Origin: Betaproteobacteria bacterium | Lineage (GTDB): Bacteria > Pseudomonadota > Gammaproteobacteria > Burkholderiales > Burkholderiaceae_D | Length of the DNA: 64,000 nt | Assembly: GCA_025362735.1 (NCBI GenBank) | Contig: JANYFL010000062.1 | Span: 1-64,000 of the forward strand | Direction: 5' to 3' | Part shown: positions 8,557 to 16,458 of the stretch, piece by piece | Layout of the letters: every line of letters starts with the position of its first letter | Numbering within the stretch: position 1 is the first letter of the stretch | Made by a program: the position numbers and the translations under genes | Notes under the pieces: model-generated | The model's database searches: none | What the model was told of the DNA's origin: nothing | Seen by the model: only the letters and a program-made list of their open reading frames with translations

Positions 8557-10118
8557 AATAACCTCCCCGAACCAAACTGAGCAGCACGAATTGTGAAGAA
8601 CGCCAGCCAGACTCCGTATGCACCCACCAAGCCACTCAAGCCAACCGAAAAGGCAGTCAATTGACGTCGTCTTTGTTGAATTTGATCAGGGGTCCAGATC
8701 ATGGCAACAGCCCCGAGAACAGGCAAACCGGTAATCTCACGCAACATCTTGCGGTCAGAGACAGTCGGTTTAATCTGACTTAAGAGGAAAGCAACAGCCA
8801 ATCCGCCCCCCAACGAGCCAAGGAAAACCAGGGACATCAGTAACATGCGATTAGGCGCTACCGGAACCGGATCGACACGCGGCGGATCCACCACCCGGAA
8901 CTCAACAGCCCCAGCATTCGAGTCCATTTCGCTCGACATTTGAGCCGATTCACGACTCGCCAATAACTTTTCATAGTTGGCCTTGTTGATCGCATAGTCA
9001 CGATTCAATTGCTGATAATCGGCCTCAACTTTGGGAACCGAGACTGCAGCATTTTTAAGTTGCTGATAGCGGGCTTCGTAAGAGCCAACGCGCGCGCGTA
9101 GAGACGCAACTTCAGCATCGCGCTGAGCAACTTGAATTTGAATTTGTTGATAAACGGGATTGCCCCCCAGACCAGATTTGGCAATTGCCGGAGTTGTTTT
9201 GGCGCGGGCCGCCATTTCCTTTTTTTTCTGTTGCTCCAAATCTGCAATGATCCGTTTAGTCCCCACTATATCCGGATGTTGTTCCGTGTATTGCAGTCGC
9301 AATTCATCCAGCTTTTGTTTCAAATTTGCGATTCGAGAGTCAATTTCAGGGGATGAACCCTGGTTATCGCCATCGCCCAAAAATACGGGTTCTTCACCAA
9401 CCATTTGCCGCTTCAATGCATCGCGCGCGTTCTCGGCTTCGCTCAGACTCAGACGAGCCTGGGCAAGCTCGGTCGCCGCCTCACTCATTTGAGTGTAGTA
9501 ATCCTTACCGGAACCCGGCATGGTGCCCATATTATGAATTTTGAAATCTTTTAAGGCGTTTTCAGCCGCCTCAAGTTTTTGTTCATAAGCCTTGATCTGG
9601 TCATCCAGAAAACTTTTTGCCGTATCGGTATCTTTGCGATTACTACCCAGATTTGATTCGACAAAAATGGTCAAAAGCGACTGAACAATTTTCTTTGCCG
9701 TCTCCGGCTTTGAGTCCTTTAAAGAAATGCTGTACAGATTAATGCCACCTGTATTTTGTAACTCAATCTTACGGGTGAGGGAATCAATCAGTGCTTCTTT
9801 TTGTTCCGGTGTCTTAACCTGAAGATCAAGATCAGACATGCTGACCACTTTTTCGATATTGGGTCGGCTGATCAGCGTACGACTCATGATCATGATTTGC
9901 TGGTCAGTATTCAACTCCACCGCGAGCCCCGACATCAAAGGCCGAAGAATGGACTGCGTATCAACATAAACGCGTGCAGTAGCCTGGTATTGATCGGGCA
10001 TCAAATAAACCGCAATCGCCCCAACAATCACAACGATCCAGGCCACCACCAGCCCTACCCAACGATGGAGCCACACATCGCGCAAGACGCGTCGAATTTT
10101 TTCTAAGATTTCATTCAT
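8553..10118 (-). CDS. XrtA-system polysaccharide chain-length determinant (Wzz/GumC-like)
   Basis: The 521-residue polysaccharide co-polymerase has a first membrane helix near residues 20-40 (WIVVIVGAIAVYLM). A Wzz domain with YQATARVYVDTQSILRPL follows. The large periplasmic region of about residues 160-400 is rich in coiled coil (YEQKLEAAENALKDFK, LRLQYTEQHPDIVGTKR). The proline-rich DPPRVDPVPVAPNR precedes a second helix near 425-445, and a further hydrophobic segment lies at the C-terminus. It should sit in the inner membrane, set polymer length and activate the autokinase encoded next. It is the second gene of the operon, 77 bp after the export lipoprotein gene. Length and layout match the exosortase-linked family. 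Confidence 0.93.
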   Translation of the reverse strand: MNEILEKIRRVLRDVWLHRWVGLVVAWIVVIVGAIAVYLMPDQYQATARVYVDTQSILRPLMSGLAVELNTDQQIMIMSRTLISRPNIEKVVSMSDLDLQVKTPEQKEALIDSLTRKIELQNTGGINLYSISLKDSKPETAKKIVQSLLTIFVESNLGSNRKDTDTAKSFLDDQIKAYEQKLEAAENALKDFKIHNMGTMPGSGKDYYTQMSEAATELAQARLSLSEAENARDALKRQMVGEEPVFLGDGDNQGSSPEIDSRIANLKQKLDELRLQYTEQHPDIVGTKRIIADLEQQKKKEMAARAKTTPAIAKSGLGGNPVYQQIQIQVAQRDAEVASLRARVGSYEARYQQLKNAAVSVPKVEADYQQLNRDYAINKANYEKLLASRESAQMSSEMDSNAGAVEFRVVDPPRVDPVPVAPNRMLLMSLVFLGSLGGGLAVAFLLSQIKPTVSDRKMLREITGLPVLGAVAMIWTPDQIQQRRRQLTAFSVGLSGLVGAYGVWLAFFTIRAAQFGSGRLF

Positions 10119-10195
10119 GTTTGCAACACAGCCTATACAGACCTACAAGTAAAGCAAGACCGGTTGTACCGGCCTCGAACACCACTGACTGATAA

Positions 10196-10828
10196 TCAGA
10201 AATAGCTTTCTGGAATAATCAGGACATCACCAGGACGCAATTCGACATTTGCGCTCACATCGCCCTTGCGCAGAAGATCATCCAGTCGAACACCATATTG
10301 CTTGTTGCCTTCACGCGTACGCAAAATAATGGCGCGATTACCAGAAGCAAAATCGGTCAGGCCTCCCACTGCAATCATCACATCCAAAACCGACATATTT
10401 TGCCGATAGGGCAAAGTCTGCGGCTTTACGGCCTGACCGATCACCCGAATTTGCTCACTGTAGGGTCCGACGAATCCAGTGACAATGACCGTCACAATTG
10501 GATCTTGTATGTATTTGGACAAAGCTTTTTCAATTTCGCGCGCCAATTGTGTTGATGTCTTGCCAGCAGCTACCAAATCTTCAACGAGCGGGGTGGTGAT
10601 TTTTCCATCGGGCCGAACAGGAACGCCCGTCGACAATTCCGGATTGCGCCAGACGACAATACTTAGCGAATCCCCCGGGCCCACCAGATAGCCATAATCA
10701 GGATTCGCAGCCAATTCAGGCGCAGGCGGGACATTAGATGCACATCCCGTCAGCATAAAAAGCGCAATCAAAGCGCTTCCCCAAAATCCCCTGCACTCAA
10801 AGACCGCCTTAAGTTTAGTCGCCCACAT
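10196..10828 (-). CDS. XrtA-system polysaccharide export lipoprotein (Wza-like)
   Basis: This 210-residue protein has a lipoprotein signal: a hydrophobic stretch followed by LTGCASN, with the lipidated Cys near residue 29. The mature part carries the polysaccharide biosynthesis/export domain (DYGYLVGPGDSLSIVVWRNP, then VRPDGKITTPLVEDL) and a SLBB-like segment (VRVIGQAVKPQTLPYRQNM type) ending in LRPGDVLIIPES. It is shorter than Wza because it lacks the C-terminal outer-membrane helix, as usual in exosortase loci. It probably forms or caps the periplasmic/outer-membrane export channel. As the first gene of the minus-strand operon it follows a leader of about 130 nt from the sigma-54 promoter near 10980. 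Confidence 0.92.
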   Translation of the reverse strand: MWATKLKAVFECRGFWGSALIALFMLTGCASNVPPAPELAANPDYGYLVGPGDSLSIVVWRNPELSTGVPVRPDGKITTPLVEDLVAAGKTSTQLAREIEKALSKYIQDPIVTVIVTGFVGPYSEQIRVIGQAVKPQTLPYRQNMSVLDVMIAVGGLTDFASGNRAIILRTREGNKQYGVRLDDLLRKGDVSANVELRPGDVLIIPESYF

Positions 10829-10971
10829 TTTTGTTCTCCATTAACAAGGACTGTGACTGATCGCCACCCATAATTCCGAAAATCTCAGCTACGACCCAGA
10901 ACTAAGCACGAAGACCCAAGTCAACCTTGCCTATCGAATCGGCCATAGAGACCCAAACTTTACATCCTAAC

Positions 10972-10987
10972 TGCAAAAAATATGCCG
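10972..10987 (-). promoter_or_regulatory. Sigma-54 promoter of the exopolysaccharide operon
   Basis: On the minus strand the sequence reads CGGCAT, five bases, TTGCA: a -24 GG (10986-10985) and a -12 GC (10974-10973) separated by exactly 10 bases, as RpoN promoters require. Transcription would start near 10961 and run into the export lipoprotein at 10828. PrsR, a sigma-54 activator, is encoded 4 kb away on the other strand, so this promoter is its obvious target. The match is close to the TGGCAC-N5-TTGCA consensus. Confidence 0.72.
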
Positions 10988-11269
10988 TCACTTGCCAAAA
11001 GCTTTGTTCGCTACCGGTTAAAAGAACACATGAAGCGAACCTTTCCTACAATATGCTGCCACTTAAATACCCTGCCCGATCACCATTTGTCCTACAAATT
11101 ATTCATCAACGGATCCCACAGGGGTTTATTTAACGCCCTAACATACGATCAAGCAATATTAGAACATTGCAATCAAACCATCGCTATTCTTGGATATGAT
11201 TGATTGCCATTTTTTGTCAGTTGTTACTGAAAATTATTCGTTCGAACGACACAAAATGGTCTGGCTTTT

Positions 11270-11301
11270 TGAAAATTCATCCAGCCATTGATGAATTTTC
11301 A
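11270..11301. repeat. Perfect 12-bp inverted repeat, candidate activator-binding site
   Basis: TGAAAATTCATC at 11270-11281 is followed by an 8-base spacer and its exact reverse complement at 11290-11301. It lies about 85 bp upstream of the plus-strand sigma-54-like element at 11384, the distance expected for an enhancer-like site of a sigma-54 activator. No T-run follows, so it is not a typical terminator. Confidence 0.5.
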
Positions 11302-11383
11302 TCAATAAGCCTCTAAATAACAGCCCATAAAATCCGATCAAAGCTTAACCCATCTTTTTTACGCGAATGCGCAAAAAAACTTA

Positions 11384-11397
11384 GGCATGATTCTTGA
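11384..11397 (+). promoter_or_regulatory. Weaker sigma-54-like promoter before the sugar transferase gene
   Basis: AGGCATGATTCTTGA shows a -24 GG at 11384-11385, then 10 bases, then GA instead of GC at the -12 position. The TTG preceding it fits the consensus. It is placed about 22 bases before the TTG start at 11420, so transcription would begin near 11409. The imperfect -12 makes this a tentative call. Confidence 0.42.
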
Positions 11398-11419
11398 ACT
11401 AAACCCTTAAAGGAGATGG

Positions 11420-12856
11420 TTGCCACTGGTTGCAATTATCCCGCACGAAATATTTTTACCTACTTCTAACGTGATTCGCATATTTAGTCATTACATCTCT
11501 GTTCGCATTATTTTCGCCATGTTGATCGAAGGCACGCTGTTGTTTGTGTCGACGTTCCTCGGCATCAGCCTGCGTTTCTTGTCCGTTCCAGAGATTTCTC
11601 TTCCACACATTGTTCCCACAGCTTTGCTGTTTACTTTACTCATGATCGTCTCGATGAGCGCGGTTGGTCTTTACCATAATGATCACCGTGAATCATTGCG
11701 CGTGACCGTGCACAAGATTGCCATCGCCTTTGGGCTTGGCGTTCCGGTCATGAGTTTACTGTTCTATTTGATCCCGGATACCTATGTTGGACGCGGCGTT
11801 TTTGCGCTCGCATCATTGATTGCGTTTCTCAGCATTCTACTGACACATATTTTATTTTTTCACTGGACCTCACTCGGCGTCATCAAGCGCCGCATTCTCT
11901 TGCTTGGCGGCGGTCAGGATGCTCAAACCATCGTTGATATTTTTGAGCAAGATAAAAAGCACGCGATTGATATCGTTGGAATACAGCCGCTACAAGGACA
12001 GCAGATTGTGGTTAATTCCAAGCGGATTTTGCCGATCGACATGAGCATTAATGAAGCCGTCAAACGCTATGATGTTCATGAAATCATCATTACCACACGC
12101 GAACAGCGCGGCGGGGTTCTGCCTTTGCGTCAATTGCTCGATTGCAAATTGCGCGGCATACAGGTGGTCGATCTTTCAACTTTTTTTGAGCGTGAACTCG
12201 GCCAGATCCGACTCGAAACATTAAAAGCCAGCTGGCTGATTTTTGGTGATGGCTGCCGCCAAGGCCTGGTACGAGAAACCGTCAAACGTGTTTTTGACCT
12301 GGTCGTCAGTTCTACACTCTTGCTGCTGACACTGCCAATTACCATTACGACGGCTTTTTTAATCGCAATGGAAGGTGGCGGCTCGATTTTCTATCGGCAG
12401 GAACGTGTCGGGCTGGGTGGACGCATTTTTGAAGTCCTAAAATTTCGCAGTATGCGCAGTGACGCTGAACGGGATGGCAAGCCTCAATGGGCCAGCAGTA
12501 ATGACAGCCGGGTTACGCCAATAGGACGTTTTATCCGGCGATCACGGATTGATGAAATACCGCAGATCATCAATGTGCTGCGCGGGGAAATGAGTTTTGT
12601 CGGCCCACGTCCTGAGCGCCCGTTTTTCGTTCAACAACTCGCTCAGGAAATTCCATTCTATGCCGCTCGTCACAGCGTCAAACCTGGAATTACTGGCTGG
12701 GCCCAGGTACGCTATCCCTATGGCGCCTCACTAGATGATGCCGTACAAAAGCTTCAGTACGATCTGTACTATGTAAAAAACCATACACTTTTTCTTGATT
12801 TGCTCGTGCTGATCGAAACTGTACAGGTCGTGCTTTGGGGCAAAGGCGCGAGATAG
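11420..12856 (+). CDS. XrtA/PEP-CTERM-system initiating sugar transferase (EpsB/TIGR03013-like)
   Basis: This protein of about 478 residues has several N-terminal membrane helices, a central Rossmann-like CoA-binding-type domain with RRILLLGGGQDAQTIV, and a C-terminal bacterial sugar-transferase domain. That domain shows KRVFDLVVSSTLLL, FYRQERVGLGGRIFEVLKFR, DEIPQIINVLRGEMSFVGPR and PGITGWAQVRYPYG. It should transfer a sugar-1-phosphate to undecaprenyl phosphate and so start the exopolysaccharide repeat unit at the inner membrane. A TTG at 11420 sits four bases after AGGAG; the GTG at 11471 (MIRIFSHYIS) fits the family's usual N-terminus better but lacks a ribosome site. The start is therefore unsettled; the function is well supported. 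Confidence 0.9.
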   Translation: MPLVAIIPHEIFLPTSNVIRIFSHYISVRIIFAMLIEGTLLFVSTFLGISLRFLSVPEISLPHIVPTALLFTLLMIVSMSAVGLYHNDHRESLRVTVHKIAIAFGLGVPVMSLLFYLIPDTYVGRGVFALASLIAFLSILLTHILFFHWTSLGVIKRRILLLGGGQDAQTIVDIFEQDKKHAIDIVGIQPLQGQQIVVNSKRILPIDMSINEAVKRYDVHEIIITTREQRGGVLPLRQLLDCKLRGIQVVDLSTFFERELGQIRLETLKASWLIFGDGCRQGLVRETVKRVFDLVVSSTLLLLTLPITITTAFLIAMEGGGSIFYRQERVGLGGRIFEVLKFRSMRSDAERDGKPQWASSNDSRVTPIGRFIRRSRIDEIPQIINVLRGEMSFVGPRPERPFFVQQLAQEIPFYAARHSVKPGITGWAQVRYPYGASLDDAVQKLQYDLYYVKNHTLFLDLLVLIETVQVVLWGKGAR

Positions 12857-12983
12857 TCGCGGGCCTCTACGATCCCACCTGATTCATCAAGATATTTCTC
12901 GCTTTGCGGGTACCCACGTATCGCAATACCAGCCAGACTTGTGTGACTAGACCGAATCGACCTCAAACAGGCACAATCTCCTG

Positions 12984-15056
12984 ATGCCCGTCACATCCCA
13001 AATCGGTTTCTGGAGTTACAGCGCCGCTACGCTGGCGTTCATCGTTCTCGGCTTATTGCTGGCCATTTCATGGCGGGGGCGACTGGCCGGTGGCCTACTG
13101 ACCAGCACCGCCATCATCAATGCTTGTTGGGCGGCGACGGTCGCCGTCACCACTCAAATCAGCATATACGGGGCGTTCTACTCAAACATTTTTGAATTGT
13201 TTCGTAGCGGCTGTTGGTTTGCTTTTCTTGGTTCACTGTTGTTGAAAAAAAATACAGATGCATCAGGGACTACTCCCTCCATTTCTCGAAGTATTTTCTG
13301 GATTGGCGGACTCTTTCTATTGCTTGGATTATTGCTGGAATGGCCACAACAATGGCTCTCAGCTTCGACTGTTGTCGCACTGTTCTTTGGCACGCGAGTC
13401 GTATTGGCCATTATCGGACTCATCCTGATCGAACATCTCTACCGTAACGTTTCCGTAGAACACAGGTGGACCATCAAGTTTCTTTGTCTCGGTATTGGAG
13501 CAATGTTTGCCTATGACCTTGTGCTCTACTCAGATGCCATGCTGTTTCATCAGATTGATCAAGAATTATGGAACGGGCGAGGTATTGCCAACGTGCTCAT
13601 CGTACCCTTGATCGCCATTTCTGCTGCACGCAATCCAGAATGGTCTCTTGATATTGCCATCTCGAGACGAGTCGTATTTCAATCCAGCGCCCTGCTGGGT
13701 GCCGGCACCTACTTACTGATCATCGCCGGCGCTGGTTATTACATGCGCTACTTCGGAGGCAGTTGGGGCGGCGTCATTCAGGCCGTCATCCTGTTTGCAG
13801 GCATTGTTGGATTGTTTGTGCTGGCCCTATCTGGGTCACTTCGAGCCAAGCTCAGAGTATTTGTCAATAAAAACTTTTTTAGTTATCGCTACGATTATCG
13901 CGAGGAATGGCTCCGCATCACACAAGAACTTTCATTCAATACATCGGCCGAGAATTTCGGTCAACGGGCCATTCATGCCTTGGCTAATTTAGTCGAAAGT
14001 CGGGGAGGTGGCTTGTGGTTGCAACAAGAAGATCATGACTATCAACGCATCGCGCACTGGGATGCCCCGACCCTGCTTGGAACAGAATCAGCCAACAGCG
14101 GGCTGGTGCAATTTCTTTCAGATCGGCAATGGGTCATCAATCTCCAGGAATACCGGAAAGCATCCCATCCTTATGGCGAACTCGTGCTTCCGGAATGGCT
14201 CACTGCTGATCGGAAAACCTGGCTCGTCGTTCCCCTCATGTTTCAGGATCGTATGCTCGGTTTTGTAGTTTTAATCGAACCACGTACGCCTCTGGTGATT
14301 GATTGGGAAATCAATGATCTTCTCAAAACTGCAGGCCGACAGATTGCAAGTTATCTGGCGCAAATTCATGCGTCTCAGGCTCTTTTGGTGGCACGTCAAT
14401 TCGAATCGTTCAATCGCATGTCGGCATTTGTTGTGCACGATCTGAAAAACCTGGTGGCGCAACTTTCATTACTCGTGACGAATGCGAGTAAACACCGGAA
14501 TAATCCAGAATTTCAGCAAGACATGATTGAAACGGTTCAGAATGCATCAGAAAAAATGAAACGACTGCTAGGGCAGCTTAGGGTCGGCGCCACACCCGTT
14601 GAACAGGCCGTCATGGTTAACTTGAATGAAGTGGCGCAAAGTGCCGTCGCAAGTAAAGCTCCGCTGATTCCTGCTCCAGTATTGATCGAACAACAACCTG
14701 CGGTCCATACGCTTGCGCATCGCGAACGCTTGGAACGCGTCATTGGTCATTTGCTGCAGAATGCGGCTGAAGCAACGACGCAATCGGGTCAAATCTGGTT
14801 GCACATCAAAACCGAAAATGATTCTGCCATAATTGAAGTCCAAGATACCGGTGTCGGAATGAGCCCAGAATTTATACAGCAGCGCCTTTTCCGCCCGTTT
14901 GAATCCACCAAACAAAATGGTATGGGAATAGGCATCTATGAAAGCCGCGAATACGTACGTGAACTAGGGGGTCAACTGGATGTCACCAGCCGTGAAGGTG
15001 AAGGGAGTTGTTTCCGTATTTCATTGCCGCTGATCCAGTCGATTACCCATTCATGA
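12984..15056 (+). CDS. prsK: XrtA/PEP-CTERM-system sensor histidine kinase PrsK
   Basis: The 690-residue kinase begins with eight or more hydrophobic helices (residues about 8-300), then a GAF-like domain (about 330-470). The dimerisation/phosphoacceptor helix VVHDLKNLVAQL has His485. The ATPase domain has the N box LLQNAAEAT (Asn593), DTGVGMSPE and GMGIGIYESREY. It would sit in the inner membrane and phosphorylate PrsR, encoded 7 bp downstream. The signal is unknown; the membrane domain suggests an envelope or lipid-phase cue. Length and architecture match PrsK proteins found next to exosortase A. It starts 127 bp after the sugar-transferase gene. Confidence 0.94.
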   Translation: MPVTSQIGFWSYSAATLAFIVLGLLLAISWRGRLAGGLLTSTAIINACWAATVAVTTQISIYGAFYSNIFELFRSGCWFAFLGSLLLKKNTDASGTTPSISRSIFWIGGLFLLLGLLLEWPQQWLSASTVVALFFGTRVVLAIIGLILIEHLYRNVSVEHRWTIKFLCLGIGAMFAYDLVLYSDAMLFHQIDQELWNGRGIANVLIVPLIAISAARNPEWSLDIAISRRVVFQSSALLGAGTYLLIIAGAGYYMRYFGGSWGGVIQAVILFAGIVGLFVLALSGSLRAKLRVFVNKNFFSYRYDYREEWLRITQELSFNTSAENFGQRAIHALANLVESRGGGLWLQQEDHDYQRIAHWDAPTLLGTESANSGLVQFLSDRQWVINLQEYRKASHPYGELVLPEWLTADRKTWLVVPLMFQDRMLGFVVLIEPRTPLVIDWEINDLLKTAGRQIASYLAQIHASQALLVARQFESFNRMSAFVVHDLKNLVAQLSLLVTNASKHRNNPEFQQDMIETVQNASEKMKRLLGQLRVGATPVEQAVMVNLNEVAQSAVASKAPLIPAPVLIEQQPAVHTLAHRERLERVIGHLLQNAAEATTQSGQIWLHIKTENDSAIIEVQDTGVGMSPEFIQQRLFRPFESTKQNGMGIGIYESREYVRELGGQLDVTSREGEGSCFRISLPLIQSITHS

Positions 15057-15063
15057 AATTTCT

Positions 15064-16416
15064 ATGAGCGAAACCAAGCCCTGCTTGCTGGTTGTTGAAG
15101 ACGATCCGGGCATTCAAAAACAAATGCGCTGGAGCTTCGACCAATACGAAGTCCTGCTGGCGAATGATTGCGATAGTGCAATGACGCAGTTGCGCCGTCA
15201 TGAACCGGCTGTAGCTACTGTAGATTTGGGGCTCCCTCCCGATTCTGACGGTACCAGTGAGGGCTTTCGAGTCGTCGAAGAAATTCTTTCGGTTGCTCCC
15301 GATACCAAAATCATTGTTCTGACCGGTCAGCATGATCGTAACAATGCGATCAAGGCAATTGGTCTGGGTGCTTATGATTTCTACCAGAAACCCTTCGAGC
15401 CTGATGTACTGGCATTGGTCATTGAGCGCGCCTTCCGTTTACATGATCTTCAGCACGAGAACCGACGTCTCCAGAAAACCCAGATTGACTCCCCACTGGC
15501 CAGCCTGATTACTCGCGACCCCGGCATGCTGCGCGTATGCCGCAACATCGAGCGGCTGGCCCCCATGAACGTCAGTGTACTTTTGCTGGGAGAAAGCGGG
15601 ACCGGCAAGGAGTTGCTCGCGCGAGGCTTGCACGATCTTTCCAATCGCCGTGACAAACGCTTTGTCGCAATCAATTGTGCGGCCATTCCTGAAAATTTAT
15701 TGGAAAGTGAATTGTTCGGCTATGAACGTGGCGCATTCACCGGGGCCTCGAAACAAACCCTGGGCAAGATCGAGCATGCCCACGGCGGCACTTTATTTCT
15801 TGATGAAATTGGTGATCTGCCCTTCGCCTTGCAAGCCAAACTGCTACGTTTCTTGCAAGAGCGCGTGATCGAACGCATCGGTGGTCGGGAAGAAATCCCG
15901 GTGGATGTGCGCATCGTCTGCGCCACCCATCAAAATCTGAAAGAACAGATCAAATCTGGAAAATTCCGGGAAGACTTGTTCTATCGCCTTTCCGAGATTG
16001 CGGTCGATATTCCACCCTTGCGTGAGCGCAAAGGGGACGCCAGTTTGCTGGCGCGTTTCCTGGTCAATCGTTTCGCCCATAGCCAGGGGAGAGATAACCT
16101 TGCCTTGAATGAAGATGCTTTAAGAGCTATCGACAGCTACGACTGGCCAGGCAATGTCCGCGAGATGGAAAACTGTCTTAAACGCGCCGTCATCATGGCC
16201 GATGGGGTACGCATCAGTGCAGACGAGTTAGGCCTTGAAGTTGGCGAATACCGGCCACGGATACTGAACCTTCGTCAGATTCGTGATGAGGCCGAGCGTA
16301 ATGCCGTTATTCAGGCTCTTGGCGAAGCAGAAGGAAACATCGCCCGCGCGGCCGAGTTACTCGGTGTCAGTCGACCCACACTATATGACCTGATGCGCCG
16401 CCTTGATGTCAAGTAA
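15064..16416 (+). CDS. prsR: XrtA/PEP-CTERM-system sigma-54 response regulator PrsR
   Basis: The 450-residue regulator has three parts. A receiver domain carries the phosphoacceptor Asp54 in TVDLGLPPDSDG. An AAA+ domain has Walker A GESGTGKE at 176-183, the sigma-54-contacting GAFTGA at 223-228 and Walker B GGTLFLDEIGD. A Fis-type helix-turn-helix at the C-terminus is RAAELLGVSRPTLYDLMRRL. The intact GAFTGA loop means it should open RpoN promoters, which agrees with the GG-N10-GC elements at 10973-10986 and 24763-24776. It is encoded with its kinase PrsK and followed by the TPR genes. The rpoN gene itself is not in the window. Confidence 0.95.
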   Translation: MSETKPCLLVVEDDPGIQKQMRWSFDQYEVLLANDCDSAMTQLRRHEPAVATVDLGLPPDSDGTSEGFRVVEEILSVAPDTKIIVLTGQHDRNNAIKAIGLGAYDFYQKPFEPDVLALVIERAFRLHDLQHENRRLQKTQIDSPLASLITRDPGMLRVCRNIERLAPMNVSVLLLGESGTGKELLARGLHDLSNRRDKRFVAINCAAIPENLLESELFGYERGAFTGASKQTLGKIEHAHGGTLFLDEIGDLPFALQAKLLRFLQERVIERIGGREEIPVDVRIVCATHQNLKEQIKSGKFREDLFYRLSEIAVDIPPLRERKGDASLLARFLVNRFAHSQGRDNLALNEDALRAIDSYDWPGNVREMENCLKRAVIMADGVRISADELGLEVGEYRPRILNLRQIRDEAERNAVIQALGEAEGNIARAAELLGVSRPTLYDLMRRLDVK

Positions 16417-16458
16417 AACACAGCATTAGAAATGCAGGAATTGAATCCGGAGAAAAAA

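Larger units (their letters stand above)
10829..11419. other. Divergent intergenic regulatory region, no gene
   Basis: These 591 bases separate the minus-strand exopolysaccharide operon from the plus-strand sugar-transferase gene. The region is AT-rich. It holds a sigma-54 promoter for each direction (near 10980 and 11390) and a perfect 12-bp inverted repeat at 11270-11301. The short open frames inside it (for example 10927-11203 on the plus strand) have no ribosome sites and no recognisable protein sequence. Confidence 0.7.

Noticed and set aside
10927-11203. Small open frames in the divergent gap
   Set aside because: No ribosome sites and no recognisable sequence; they overlap the sigma-54 promoter.
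11416-11469. Possible 17-codon leader peptide from the ATG at 11416
   Set aside because: AGGAG is directly adjacent to this ATG with no spacer, so initiation is unlikely; nothing suggests attenuation.
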